Assembly: GCA_900544765.1 (NCBI GenBank) | Contig: UQWI01000008.1 | Location: 1 to 64,000 of the forward strand | Reading direction: 5' to 3' | Origin: an uncultured Eubacteriales bacterium | GTDB lineage: Bacteria > Bacillota > Clostridia > Oscillospirales > Oscillospiraceae | DNA: 64,000 nucleotides | Shown: piece by piece, positions 25,385 through 34,028 of the stretch | Numbering within the stretch: the stretch's first letter is position 1 | Layout of the letters: every line of letters begins with the position of its first letter | The notes under the pieces: model-generated | Database searches by the model: none | Told to the model about the DNA's origin: nothing | Seen by the model: only the letters and a program-made list of their open reading frames with translations | Position numbers and translations under genes: made by a program

Positions 25385-27397
25385 TCACTGCTCGGCGGGC
25401 TCGAAGGCGTCCGCGCCGTGGTGGCAGATGGGGCAGACGTAGTCGGCGGGGAGCTCCTCGCCCTCGTAGAAGTGGCCGCAGATGGTGCACAGCCAGCCCT
25501 TCTTCTTGTTGACGACGGCGGGGACGTAGTGCTCGAAGTCCTCGGGGCCGTGCTTGCAGAGCGGGCAGACAAAGTCGGCGGGCAGCTCCGCACCCTCGTA
25601 GAAGTAGCCGCAGACCTTGCAAATCCAACCCTCGACAGCGGGGGGAGCGGGCTGCTTCTTGGGCTTGATGTGCGCGTGGTAGTAGCTGTAGGTGCAGCTG
25701 GGCGCGTCAGAGAGGACGTGGGCCTCGACCACCTCGGCGATGTAGAGCATCTGGGTGCCGCAGTCGCGGGAGTCGATGACGCGCGCGCTGAGCACGGCGT
25801 TGACGTGCTGGCCGATGTAGCGCACGCCGTTCTGGGTGCGGAGCTCATCCGGCCAGTCGGCGAACTTGTCCACATCGCGGCCGGACTGGAAGCCGAAGTG
25901 CTTGAACATGTCGTAGGTGACGTCCTCGCTGAGGATGGACAGGTTGAAGATTCCGGCCTGGGCCACCATGTCGCAGGTGTGGTTGGCCTTGATGCAGCTG
26001 ATGGTTATCTTCTTCGGGTCGGAGGAAGTAATCTGGCCGGCGGTGTTTATCACACAGCCGTAGTCCTTGCCGTCGACGCGGGTGGTGAGTATCTCGCAGC
26101 CGTAGCTGAACTTGTTGAAGGCGGCGTTATCGACCTCGAATATGCCGTCCATGCCGGTCTCCTGAGCGACCTTGACCTCAACCGGAGCCGGTTTCGGGGG
26201 CAGGACGTCGGCGGCAATGGCGTCGGCGAGGACGTCTATATCCGAGAGCTGCTCCTCGGTGAGGGAACTCTTGATGGTCAGGGTGTCGCCGATGAACTCG
26301 GTGCCCTTGAGCTCGCTGAGCATGCCCTTCATGAGCCCGCCGCTGGTGGGGGCCCAGGAGCCGTTCTCGATGAGCGCGACCTTGCGGTTCTGCAGGTTGT
26401 GGCTGACGAGCTCGTGCAGAAGCTGCTCCATCGTGACGAACACGCCCGCGTTGTAGGTAGTGGCGGCAAACACGATGTGGCTGTACTTGAAGGCGTCGGA
26501 GAGGATGTAGCTCGAGGGGGTGACGGAGGTGTCGTACATCTTGACCTTCACGCCGCGGTCGGAGAGCTTGGCGGCGAGGATGTTGGCGGTGTTCTCCGTG
26601 TGGCCGTAGACGCTCGCGTAGGCAATCATGACGCCCTTGACCTCGGGGGTGTAGCTGGACCACTGTCCGTACTTCTCGAGGAAGTCGCCGAAGCCGCGGC
26701 GCCAGACGAAGCTGTGCAGCGGGCAGACGTAGTTTATCTCGAGCCCGGCGGCCTTGCGCAGCACGGCCTGGACCTGCGGGCCGTACTTGCCGACTATGTT
26801 GGTGTAGTAGCGGCGGGCCTCGTCGAGATATTCGCCCATGAAGTCGCACTCGTCGGAGAAGATGCGGCCGTTGAGGGCGCCGAAGGAGCCGAAGGCGTCG
26901 GCGGAGAAGAGTATCTTGTCCGTGGTGTCGTAGGTCATCATGACCTCCGGCCAGTGCACCATCGGCGCCATGACGAAGGTGAAGCTGTGGCGTCCGGTGC
27001 TGAGGGTGTCGCCCTCCTTGACCAGATGTATGCGGTCGGAGAGGTCGGTGGGGAAGAAACGCGAGAGCATGTCGCGTATCTTTGCGTTGCAGACAATTTT
27101 GGCGTCGGGATAACGCAGGGCGATGTCCTCGATGGTCGCCGCGTGGTCGGGCTCCATGTGGGAGATTACCAGGTAGTCGAGCTTGCGGCCGCCCAGGACG
27201 TAGGCCACGTTGTCAAAGAAGTTGTGCGCCACGGCCTTGTCAACCGTGTCGAAGAGTATGGTCTTTTCGTCGAGTATGAGATAGGAGTTGTAGGAGACGC
27301 CGTCGGGCACGCCGTAGACGCCCTCGAACAGGGCGAGCCTGCGGTCATCTGCGCCGACCCATGTCATGTCGTCGGTTATACGCTTTGTGCAGTGCAT
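25385..27397 (-). CDS. Flavodiiron protein fused to flavin reductase and two rubredoxin domains
   Basis: 670 aa. Reduces oxygen (and/or NO) to protect an anaerobe. Residues about 1-250: metallo-beta-lactamase-like diiron domain with HMEPDH at about 80-85 and later His/Asp ligands (MVHWPE, FSADAFG, PLHSFVW). Residues about 255-395: flavodoxin (IAYASVYGHTENTA). Residues about 425-575: flavin-reductase-like FMN-binding domain (NKFSYGCEILTTRVDGKDYGCVINTAGQ). Then two rubredoxin domains about 590-622 (WICKVCGYFYEG-CPLCK) and 636-668 (WLCTICGHFYEG-CPICH). The multi-domain chain could carry electrons from NAD(P)H through FMN and rubredoxin to the diiron site in one polypeptide. AAAGGAGG before the ATG. 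Divergent from an ApbE gene. Confidence 0.93.
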   Translation of the reverse strand: MHCTKRITDDMTWVGADDRRLALFEGVYGVPDGVSYNSYLILDEKTILFDTVDKAVAHNFFDNVAYVLGGRKLDYLVISHMEPDHAATIEDIALRYPDAKIVCNAKIRDMLSRFFPTDLSDRIHLVKEGDTLSTGRHSFTFVMAPMVHWPEVMMTYDTTDKILFSADAFGSFGALNGRIFSDECDFMGEYLDEARRYYTNIVGKYGPQVQAVLRKAAGLEINYVCPLHSFVWRRGFGDFLEKYGQWSSYTPEVKGVMIAYASVYGHTENTANILAAKLSDRGVKVKMYDTSVTPSSYILSDAFKYSHIVFAATTYNAGVFVTMEQLLHELVSHNLQNRKVALIENGSWAPTSGGLMKGMLSELKGTEFIGDTLTIKSSLTEEQLSDIDVLADAIAADVLPPKPAPVEVKVAQETGMDGIFEVDNAAFNKFSYGCEILTTRVDGKDYGCVINTAGQITSSDPKKITISCIKANHTCDMVAQAGIFNLSILSEDVTYDMFKHFGFQSGRDVDKFADWPDELRTQNGVRYIGQHVNAVLSARVIDSRDCGTQMLYIAEVVEAHVLSDAPSCTYSYYHAHIKPKKQPAPPAVEGWICKVCGYFYEGAELPADFVCPLCKHGPEDFEHYVPAVVNKKKGWLCTICGHFYEGEELPADYVCPICHHGADAFEPAEQ

Positions 27398-27437
27398 TTG
27401 AAATTACCTCCTTTGCTGTGCTCAAGTTCACACACAT

Positions 27438-27466
27438 ATAATATCATCGTATGTTTTTTGTTACAA
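27438..27466 (-). promoter_or_regulatory. Promoter of flavodiiron gene
   Basis: Minus strand TTGTAA, 17 bases, TATTAT. An AATTCG/CGAATT hairpin lies just upstream. Confidence 0.75.
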
Positions 27467-27523
27467 CAGAAAAATTCGTTTTTGGCGAATTAATTCTCTT
27501 CCGCGGGCGCTTTTCCCTCCGCC

Positions 27524-27552
27524 TTGCAGAAAGCGGCAAGGCATGGTAAAAT
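27524..27552 (+). promoter_or_regulatory. Promoter of apbE
   Basis: TTGCAG, 17 bases, TAAAAT. Confidence 0.7.
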
Positions 27553-27642
27553 AAACGGTAAACATCTGTCTCGGCCGGGCGGGGACGCCCGGCGCCTTCA
27601 CGGCGGAACGGAGGCATCAACTTCGAGCAAAGGGGCATGACC

Positions 27643-28683
27643 ATGAGATATATACGCAGGATTGCGGCGCTCGCGCTCGTGTGCGCGCTGGCCCTGGGCC
27701 TGTCGGGCTGCGGGGAGGACGAGCGCTACGACGCACAGATATTCGCCATGGACACGGTTATGAGCCTCACCGCGTATGGAAGCAGCGGCGAGGCCGGGCT
27801 CACGGCGGCCCAGAACGTGATTAACGCCCTCGACCTCATGCTCGACCCGGAGCGAGAGGGCTCCGCAGTGTACAACATAAACCACGCCTCCGGCTCGGGC
27901 ACGTCCATAACGGGGCAGATATCCGAGATGCTCTCCGTCGCGGAGACGGTGTACGAGCGCTCGGGCGGAGCGCTGGATTTGACTGTATACCCGCTTGTGA
28001 AGGCCTGGGGCTTTATCGACGGGCAGTACCGCGTGCCCAGCGAAGCGGAGATAACCAGTCTGCTGAACAACGTGGGCTTCGACAAGGTGCGCGTCACCAG
28101 TATGAGCGACACGGACACCAGCCTGCTGACTCTGCCGACCGGTACGGAGCTGTCCTTTGCCAGCGTGGCCAAGGGCTGCGCGGCCAAGTACGCCATCCAG
28201 GCCATGGCCTCCGAGGGCGTTGAGAGCGCGATAATTTCCCTGGGCGGAAACGTGCAGACACTTGGCCTGCGCCCCGACGGCTCGAACTGGAGCGTCGCCA
28301 TACAGGACCCGGAGAACACCAACAGCTATGCGGGCATACTGTCCGTGGGCGAGACTGCGGTCGTTACATCCGGCGGCTACCAGCGCTACTTCGTAGCCAG
28401 CGACGGCACGACCTACCAGCACATCATCGACCCGGCAACAGGCAGCCCGGCGGAGAGCGACTTGCTCAGCGTCACCATCGTCTGCGACGACGGCACAATG
28501 GCCGACGCGCTCTCCACCGCGCTGTACATACTGGGCGAGGACGGGGCCAGGGACTACTACGAGGAGTACACGGGCTTCGAGATGGTGCTCGTCACAGACG
28601 ACGGGCGCACGCTGGTATCCGGCGGACTGACAGACGCCTTTGAGCCCAACGGCGAGCGCACAGTCGAATACGTCCGCCGCTGA
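27643..28683 (+). CDS. apbE: ApbE-family FAD:protein FMN transferase (lipoprotein)
   Basis: 346 aa. Attaches FMN covalently to Thr/Ser of target flavoproteins outside the membrane. Lipoprotein signal: basic start, hydrophobic run, LSGC lipobox at about residues 19-22. Family motifs: FAMDTVMSLTAYG, SGGALDLTVYPLVKAWGF, LSFASVAKGCAAKYA, IISLGGNVQTLG, SGGYQRYF, HIIDPATGSPA and MADALSTALYILG with metal/FAD ligands. ATG at 27643 is 7 bases after AGGGG; an ATG six bases earlier is too close to it. No substrate protein (RnfG/NqrC-like) is in the window. It is divergent from the flavodiiron gene. Confidence 0.94.
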   Translation: MRYIRRIAALALVCALALGLSGCGEDERYDAQIFAMDTVMSLTAYGSSGEAGLTAAQNVINALDLMLDPEREGSAVYNINHASGSGTSITGQISEMLSVAETVYERSGGALDLTVYPLVKAWGFIDGQYRVPSEAEITSLLNNVGFDKVRVTSMSDTDTSLLTLPTGTELSFASVAKGCAAKYAIQAMASEGVESAIISLGGNVQTLGLRPDGSNWSVAIQDPENTNSYAGILSVGETAVVTSGGYQRYFVASDGTTYQHIIDPATGSPAESDLLSVTIVCDDGTMADALSTALYILGEDGARDYYEEYTGFEMVLVTDDGRTLVSGGLTDAFEPNGERTVEYVRR

Positions 28684-28687
28684 GCGC

Positions 28688-28855
28688 TCACTGCTGGTGC
28701 TCTTCGGCGCAGTTGTCCACGACGCGCATACCGGCCCGCTTCGGGTCGGCGACCTCGAATTTGCGTATGCCGGCGGAGTCGTAGAGAGCGGCTATGCGCT
28801 GCTCGGGGTCAACGGATATTTCGGACATGTTGCGGCGCTTCTTGTGCTTTGACAT
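28688..28855 (-). CDS. Small basic/acidic protein of unknown function
   Basis: 55 aa. Lys/Arg-rich start (SKHKKRRNMSE), then SVDPEQRIAALYDSAGIRKFEVADPKRAGMRVVDN and an acidic end. No membrane helix and no Cys motif apart from one Cys. Real translation is supported by AAAGGAGG 7 bases before the ATG and a good start context. It is divergent from recG and convergent with apbE (stops 4 bases apart). I do not recognise a family. Confidence 0.65.
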   Translation of the reverse strand: MSKHKKRRNMSEISVDPEQRIAALYDSAGIRKFEVADPKRAGMRVVDNCAEEHQQ

Positions 28856-28943
28856 TGCGCAGCCTCCTTTCGTGAGTAGTTTGGCCGGATGCGGCGGGAT
28901 TATTTGCCGCCGCGGCACATTTCAAAATCAGCGGGGTGAAAAC

Positions 28944-30995
28944 ATGCACGACCTGAGTACGGACATCCGTTACCTCAAGGGCATAGGCGAGGCCAGGGCA
29001 AAGGCGCTCGCCAAGCTCGGCGTGCACACCTTCGGAGACCTGCTCGAGTATTTCCCCCGCGCCTACGAGGACCGCAGCCGCGTTCTGCCCATCGCCCGCC
29101 TGAGCGAGGGTACGAGCGCCTGCGTTCACGCCATGATAACCACGGAGCCGGAGCTCAGCCGCGTGCGGCGCGGCATGGAGCTGCTGCGCTTCCGCATCTC
29201 CGACGAGTCCGGCAGCATGGTTGTGACCTACTTCAACCAGGGCTGGCTGGCAAAGAAGCTCCGCAGGGGCGACAGCTATATTTTTTACGGAAAGACGCAG
29301 CTCATGGGCCGCAGCTTCGCTTTCAACAACCCGGTTTTCGAGCCGGAGGAAGAGGCCGGGCAAGTTACGGGCCGCATCATGCCCGTCTACCGCCTGACCG
29401 CCGGGGTCAACCAGCACACGATAATGCAGGGAGTGCGCCGCGTGCTCGACTCCGGCCTCAGGCCGCCCGACTGCCTGCCGGAGCGCGTGGAGCGCGCCAA
29501 CCGGCTGTGTACGGCGCGCTACGCCTACGAGAACATACACTTCCCCGAGGACGCGCACGCCCTGGGCCTGGCGCGGCAGCGCCTGGTGTTTGAGGAGCTG
29601 TTCACGCTCGTCTGTGCGATGGGCCTCGTCAGGAGCGAGGAGGCCAAGAGCTCGGGGATACAGCTTCAAGCCTGCGACTTGTCCGAGTTTACAGACACCC
29701 TGCCGTTCAAACCCACAGGCGCTCAGATGCGCGCCATAGACGACTGCGCGCGCGACATGTGCTCGGGCAAGCTTATGAACCGCCTGGTACAGGGCGACGT
29801 CGGCTCCGGCAAGACCCTGGTCGCCGCCGCGCTCGTCTGGCTCGCGGCCAGGAACGGCCTGCAAAGCGCCTTCATGGCCCCGACAGAGCTGCTCGCCGAG
29901 CAGCATTTCGCCACGCTGAGCGGATTCCTCGCGCCCTTCGGCCTGACGGTGATAAAGCTCACCGGCTCGATGAAGGCTGCGGAGAAGCGCAAGAGCCTCG
30001 CAGCGCTCGCCTCGGGTGAGGCGGCCCTGGCCGTCGGCACCCACGCGCTCATAAGCGAGGACGTGGAGTACGCCTCGCTCGGCCTCGTCATAACCGACGA
30101 GCAGCACCGCTTCGGCGTGAAGCAGCGCGCCGCGCTCTCGGCCAAGGGCCGCAGCCCGCATGTGCTGGTCATGAGCGCTACGCCAATACCGCGCACGCTG
30201 GCGCTCATAATCTACGGCGACCTGGACGTGTCCATAATCGACGAGCTGCCGCCCGGCAGGCAGAAGGTGGACACCTTCGCCGTCGCCAGCTCTTACCGGC
30301 GCCGTCTGAACGGCTTCATAGCCAAGCTGGTGGGGGAGGGCAGGCAGGTATTTGTGGTCTGCCCGGCCATAGAGTCGGACCCGGACATACCGATGGACCT
30401 CACGAGCGCCGAAGAGCACACCGAGGAGCTCCGCCGCGCCCTGCCGGAGCTGAGGATAGAGTGCATACACGGCAAGATGAAGGCCAAGCCCCGCGACGAG
30501 ATAATGGCCCGCTTCGCAGCCGGTGAGATAGATGTGCTGGTCTCCACGACGGTCATCGAGGTCGGCGTGGACGTGCCGAACGCGGCGCTGATGATAGTGG
30601 AGAACGCGGAGCGTTTCGGCCTCAGCCAGCTGCACCAGCTGCGCGGCCGCGTGGGCCGAGGCCAGTACAAGAGCTACTGTGTGCTGGTCTCCGACGCGAG
30701 AAACGAGGAGGCGCGCGAGCGCCTGGCTGCGATGACGCACATACACGACGGCTTCCGCATAGCCGAGGAGGACCTGCGCCTGCGCGGCCCGGGAGACTTT
30801 TTCGGGGCGAGGCAGCACGGCCTGCCGGAGCTGCACATCGCGGACCTGGGCGCGGACATGGATTTGCTGCGCGCCGCACAGAACTCCGCGCAGGAGCTGC
30901 TCTCCTCCGACAAACACCTCACGCGGCCTGAAAACCGCCGCGCCCTGGACGCGGCCAGGCGCCTGCTCGCCGTCACCGGCGAGCACCTCAGCTGA
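28944..30995 (+). CDS. recG: ATP-dependent DNA helicase RecG
   Basis: 683 aa. Remodels stalled forks and Holliday junctions. N-terminal wedge/OB domain (residues about 1-170, YLKGIGEARAKALAKLGVHTFGDLLEYFPRAYEDR), then the superfamily 2 motor: Walker A VQGDVGSGKT about 283, DEQH box ITDEQHRFGVKQR about 383, MSATPIPRTLAL, HGKMKAKPRDEIM, STTVIEVGVDVPNA and QLRGRVGRG, ending with the RecG C-terminal DFFGARQHG. ATG at 28944 follows GGGGTGAAAAC; a longer frame runs through the divergent small gene. Ends at a terminator. Confidence 0.96.
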   Translation: MHDLSTDIRYLKGIGEARAKALAKLGVHTFGDLLEYFPRAYEDRSRVLPIARLSEGTSACVHAMITTEPELSRVRRGMELLRFRISDESGSMVVTYFNQGWLAKKLRRGDSYIFYGKTQLMGRSFAFNNPVFEPEEEAGQVTGRIMPVYRLTAGVNQHTIMQGVRRVLDSGLRPPDCLPERVERANRLCTARYAYENIHFPEDAHALGLARQRLVFEELFTLVCAMGLVRSEEAKSSGIQLQACDLSEFTDTLPFKPTGAQMRAIDDCARDMCSGKLMNRLVQGDVGSGKTLVAAALVWLAARNGLQSAFMAPTELLAEQHFATLSGFLAPFGLTVIKLTGSMKAAEKRKSLAALASGEAALAVGTHALISEDVEYASLGLVITDEQHRFGVKQRAALSAKGRSPHVLVMSATPIPRTLALIIYGDLDVSIIDELPPGRQKVDTFAVASSYRRRLNGFIAKLVGEGRQVFVVCPAIESDPDIPMDLTSAEEHTEELRRALPELRIECIHGKMKAKPRDEIMARFAAGEIDVLVSTTVIEVGVDVPNAALMIVENAERFGLSQLHQLRGRVGRGQYKSYCVLVSDARNEEARERLAAMTHIHDGFRIAEEDLRLRGPGDFFGARQHGLPELHIADLGADMDLLRAAQNSAQELLSSDKHLTRPENRRALDAARRLLAVTGEHLS

Positions 30996-30997
30996 TA

Positions 30998-31031
30998 CAA
31001 AAAGACCGACCCGAAAGGGCCGGCCTTTTTG
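30998..31031 (+). terminator. Terminator of recG
   Basis: AAAAGACCGACCC-GAAA-GGGCCGGCCTTTTT (one mismatch). Confidence 0.85.
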
Positions 31032-31068
31032 TTATAGAAGCATGGCGTTATGTAAACTTAAGCTTGAA

Positions 31069-32247
31069 TTATGCCGCCTTATCCATTTTGTTTTCGATAA
31101 TGGCGAACTCGTGGTTTTTGAGGTACTTGCGGTTCTTGTAGACACCGACGGTGAGGAAGGGGACGACCACGACGACGATGCCGAGGTAACCGCAATAGCC
31201 GTAGCCGTATTTGATGATATTCGTCAATCCGGCCATGGAGATGGTCATGCTGACAATGATGATGAAGGCGGAGACGATGGCGCTGCGGGCGGGGGCGGAC
31301 TTGATGGAGCGGAACATCGGGAGCTTCTCGAAGCGGGCGACGAAGCCGAAGATGGTGGTGACGCCGGTGGAGATGAGGCAGAGAAGCAGGCAGACGCCGT
31401 AGATGATGGTGAGAAAGTCGTAGCCCATGAAGTTGCAGACGGTGAGGGTCGGGATCGTGGTGCCGCCCTCGACGGCGGAGTACATATCGCTCCAGCAGAG
31501 GAGCATGAACACGCTGAGCACTAGCGCGACGGAGTTCATGACGAAGGAGATCCACATGGCCTTGGCGCAGCCCTGCTTGTTCTTCATCGTGGTGCCGCAG
31601 GCGGCCATGGTCGGGAGGGTCACGCACTGGAACCCGGCGTAGGTGAAGGCGTTGAGTATGGCGGTGGGGACATCACCGAAGCCGGTGGTGCGCCAGTCCT
31701 CGGCGAGCACGTCCATGATCGTGCGCTCGCTGTTGAAGATGCCGACGACGTAGATGGTGATGGCGGTGATGAGAATGGCGATGCCCATGTAGGTCGAGGC
31801 CGAGCGGACTATGCCGGCGCCGAAGATGGTGAGCACGAGCACGAGCGCGCCGACAGCGACGACGCCTATGTAGTAGTTGAGGCCGAAGTAGTCGCTCAGC
31901 GCGGTGGCCGCGCCGGATATCGCCGCCGCCACGGCCATGAGGACCATGATGTAGAAGAAGACTTCAAAGAGCAGCTCGAGCTTGTCGAAGGGGTGGTAGA
32001 GGTTTTCAAAGAGCTGCTTGTAGCTCGTGAGACCGCGGGAGTTGTACATTATCATGGCCTCGCGCATCGTCAGCGTGAGCAGCAGCATGGCCACTACGGC
32101 GGATACGACGCCCGCCCAGCCCAGACCTACATAGTAGGTGTTCGCCTGGTTGCCGGTGGCAAAGCCGCCGCCGGCGTGGGCCGAGAACAGGACGGAACCG
32201 ACCGCAAACGCGGCGATGAACGGTGTCTTGGCATACTTGGTTTTCAT
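31069..32247 (-). CDS. YkvI-family membrane transporter (candidate valine permease)
   Basis: 392 aa, about ten to eleven membrane helices. The start FIAAFAVGSVLFSAHAGGGFATGNQ has the broken helix with GGGFATG seen in the YkvI family, which is distantly related to APC-type amino-acid transporters; AFTYAGFQCVTLPTMAACG lies midway. The family has no assigned substrate that I know. AGGAGG 9 bases before the ATG. Expression is controlled by a T-box leader (32292-32565) whose specifier reads GUC, so induction on valine shortage is expected, and valine uptake is my hypothesis. No terminator seen directly after the gene; recG's faces it. Confidence 0.82.
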   Translation of the reverse strand: MKTKYAKTPFIAAFAVGSVLFSAHAGGGFATGNQANTYYVGLGWAGVVSAVVAMLLLTLTMREAMIMYNSRGLTSYKQLFENLYHPFDKLELLFEVFFYIMVLMAVAAAISGAATALSDYFGLNYYIGVVAVGALVLVLTIFGAGIVRSASTYMGIAILITAITIYVVGIFNSERTIMDVLAEDWRTTGFGDVPTAILNAFTYAGFQCVTLPTMAACGTTMKNKQGCAKAMWISFVMNSVALVLSVFMLLCWSDMYSAVEGGTTIPTLTVCNFMGYDFLTIIYGVCLLLCLISTGVTTIFGFVARFEKLPMFRSIKSAPARSAIVSAFIIIVSMTISMAGLTNIIKYGYGYCGYLGIVVVVVPFLTVGVYKNRKYLKNHEFAIIENKMDKAA

Positions 32248-32291
32248 TACTTTTTCCTCCTCATGCGGGATAGTCCGGCCGAGGGGAAAAG

Positions 32292-32330
32292 AAAAAGCCC
32301 TCTCATCCCAACTGCCGGCTGGCAGAAGAG
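32292..32330 (-). terminator. T-box attenuator terminator
   Basis: Minus strand, stem roughly CCTTTCGTCTCTTCTGCC against GGCAGTTGGGATGAGAGG, then CTTTTTC. Its left arm overlaps bases needed for the antiterminator. Confidence 0.8.
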
Positions 32331-32565
32331 ACGAAAGGACACTTACCTTCCGCGGTACCACTCTTCTTCGTCCCAAAAGGACACACTCTGGGGATACAGT
32401 CATATCCCTGCTCTGTAACGGGAACACCCGTCCGCACCTACTTGACATTCAGCGCGGCCGCTGCTGCAGCCAGTTCGGCAGGTCCGCCTCTTTGTGCCTC
32501 GCACCGACCGGCACTTCTCTGAAAGGGTTCGCCCGCTTACTACTCCGCGTCATCGCGTTTACAGC
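32292..32565 (-). promoter_or_regulatory. T-box riboswitch of YkvI-family gene, specifier GUC (Val)
   Basis: Minus strand. T-box sequence AGAGTGGTACCGCGG at 32350-32364; its UGGU bulge fits a tRNA with discriminator A. Stem I shows AGTA before the AGCG arm and CGCT-GAA-T-GTC-A on the other side, GUC at 32444-32446. The in-window valS T-box has the same GAA-N-GUC spacing, so I read Val. Reading UGU (Cys) directly after GAA would need a UGGA bulge. AGGTGC...CCCGTTA stem III region follows. Confidence 0.9.
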
Positions 32566-32569
32566 TAGG

Positions 32570-32598
32570 ATGATAACACCATGTCACTCTCTTGTCAA
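32570..32598 (-). promoter_or_regulatory. SigA promoter of T-box/YkvI unit
   Basis: Minus strand TTGACA, 17 bases, TATCAT. Confidence 0.85.
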
Positions 32599-32697
32599 GA
32601 GCTAAATGCAAAAAATATTAAAGTAGTTATGTAAACTTAATCTCCAAAGCACATACCTGTCCGCGCCCGGGCATACACTCCCACGAGGGGGTGCGCT

Positions 32698-33999
32698 ATG
32701 GGCAAGCGGCTGATAGTGAATACGGCGCTGATGACTTCGGCGAGCCTGCTGATGCGCTGCATAGCCATGGGTTTCCAGGGCTATCTCTCCGGGCGCATCG
32801 GCGCGGCCGGGATAGGCCTATACCAGCTTGTCATGAGCGTGGAGCTGCTGGCCAGCACCTTCGCCATAAGCGGCATACGCTTTGCCGTGACGCGCCTGGT
32901 GAGCGAGGAGCTGGGCATGGGCCGCGCGGGAGGGGTACACGGGGCGATGGTCCGTTCTGCGCTGTACGCGCTCATCTTCGGCTCGGCGGCGATGCTGCTG
33001 CTGATGCGCTTTGCCGAGCCGGTGGGCTTCCTGTGGATAGGCGACGCGCGCACGGTGATGAGCCTGCGCATCCTGGCCTTCGGGCTGCCCTGCCTTGCGC
33101 TCTCGAGCGTGATATCCGGTTATTTCACCGCCTGCGGGCGGATATGGAAGCCCTCGCTGGTGCATCTGATAGAGCAGTGCGCGGTGGTGGTGTTCGTGGC
33201 GCTCTTCCTGGAGCGGGCACCGGAGGGGGACATAGAGCTCAGCTGTGCGGCGGTCTGCGCGGGAGTGACGGCATCCGACATACTCTCGCTTGCGCTGATG
33301 CTCGCATTCTATCTTGGCGACCGGCGTAAATACGGCTCCAGGACGGGGGAGAGCATACGCCTGACGGGACGGATGCTGTCCGTGGCCCTGCCTCTGGCAG
33401 TGAGCGCCTACGCGCGCAGCGCGCTCTCGACACTGGAGCACCTGCTGGTGCCGCGCGGCTTCCGCAAGAGCGGACTGTCGGCGGACGCGGCTCTCGCGGG
33501 CTACGGCGTGATACAGGGCATGGCCATGCCGGTGCTCAGCTTCCCCAGCTGCCTGCTGTCCAGCCTCGCCGAGAACGTCATACCCGAGCTGACCGGAGCT
33601 CAGGTGAGGGGGGAGCGGGAAAAAATACGCCGCGAGGTGCGCTCACTGCTGACCATGAGCCTGCTCTTCGCCATAGCGGTGGCCTTCGCGCTCTTTGTGA
33701 CGTCGGACTTCATCGGCAGCGCGCTCTTCGCCTCGTCAGAAGCGGGCAAGTACATACGCCTGCTCGCGCCGCTGATACCGGCGATGTATGTGGACATGGT
33801 CGTCGACGGCTGTCTGAAAGGGCTGGGCCAACAGGTCTGGAGCATGGGCATAAACATCCTGGACGCGGGCCTCGGAGTGCTGCTGGTCTACACGCTGCTG
33901 CCCATCGGCGCGCTGGACGCCTACATCGGCATCATCTACTTCAACGAGCTGCTGAACCTCGCCTTGAGCGCGGCCAGGCTGCGCCGCGCGGTAAAATAA
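32698..33999 (+). CDS. MOP-superfamily flippase, SpoVB/MurJ-like polysaccharide exporter
   Basis: 433 aa, 12 to 14 helices. Starts GKRLIVNTALMTSASLLMRCIAMGFQGYLSGRIGAAGIGLYQL, the pattern of SpoVB-type flippases (xxRxxG-FxxYLxxRIGxxGxGLYQL), which move lipid-linked wall or spore-cortex precursors. MPVLSFPSCLLSSLAENVIPELTGA matches the SpoVB family's middle block. Somewhat shorter than B. subtilis SpoVB (518 aa). GAGGGGGTG precedes the ATG. Divergent from the T-box unit, convergent with PAP2 through a shared terminator. A role in sporulation is possible but not proven. Confidence 0.85.
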   Translation: MGKRLIVNTALMTSASLLMRCIAMGFQGYLSGRIGAAGIGLYQLVMSVELLASTFAISGIRFAVTRLVSEELGMGRAGGVHGAMVRSALYALIFGSAAMLLLMRFAEPVGFLWIGDARTVMSLRILAFGLPCLALSSVISGYFTACGRIWKPSLVHLIEQCAVVVFVALFLERAPEGDIELSCAAVCAGVTASDILSLALMLAFYLGDRRKYGSRTGESIRLTGRMLSVALPLAVSAYARSALSTLEHLLVPRGFRKSGLSADAALAGYGVIQGMAMPVLSFPSCLLSSLAENVIPELTGAQVRGEREKIRREVRSLLTMSLLFAIAVAFALFVTSDFIGSALFASSEAGKYIRLLAPLIPAMYVDMVVDGCLKGLGQQVWSMGINILDAGLGVLLVYTLLPIGALDAYIGIIYFNELLNLALSAARLRRAVK

Positions 34000-34028
34000 A
34001 AACTGTCCCCCGCGGGGGACAGTTTTTT
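33998..34028. terminator. Bidirectional terminator flippase/PAP2
   Basis: AAAACTGTCCCC-CGCG-GGGGACAGTTTT then TT. Confidence 0.92.

Noticed and set aside
32444..32448. Reading the YkvI T-box specifier as UGU (Cys)
   Set aside because: The valS leader shows one base between GAA and the specifier, and the UGGU bulge does not match the U73 of tRNA-Cys.
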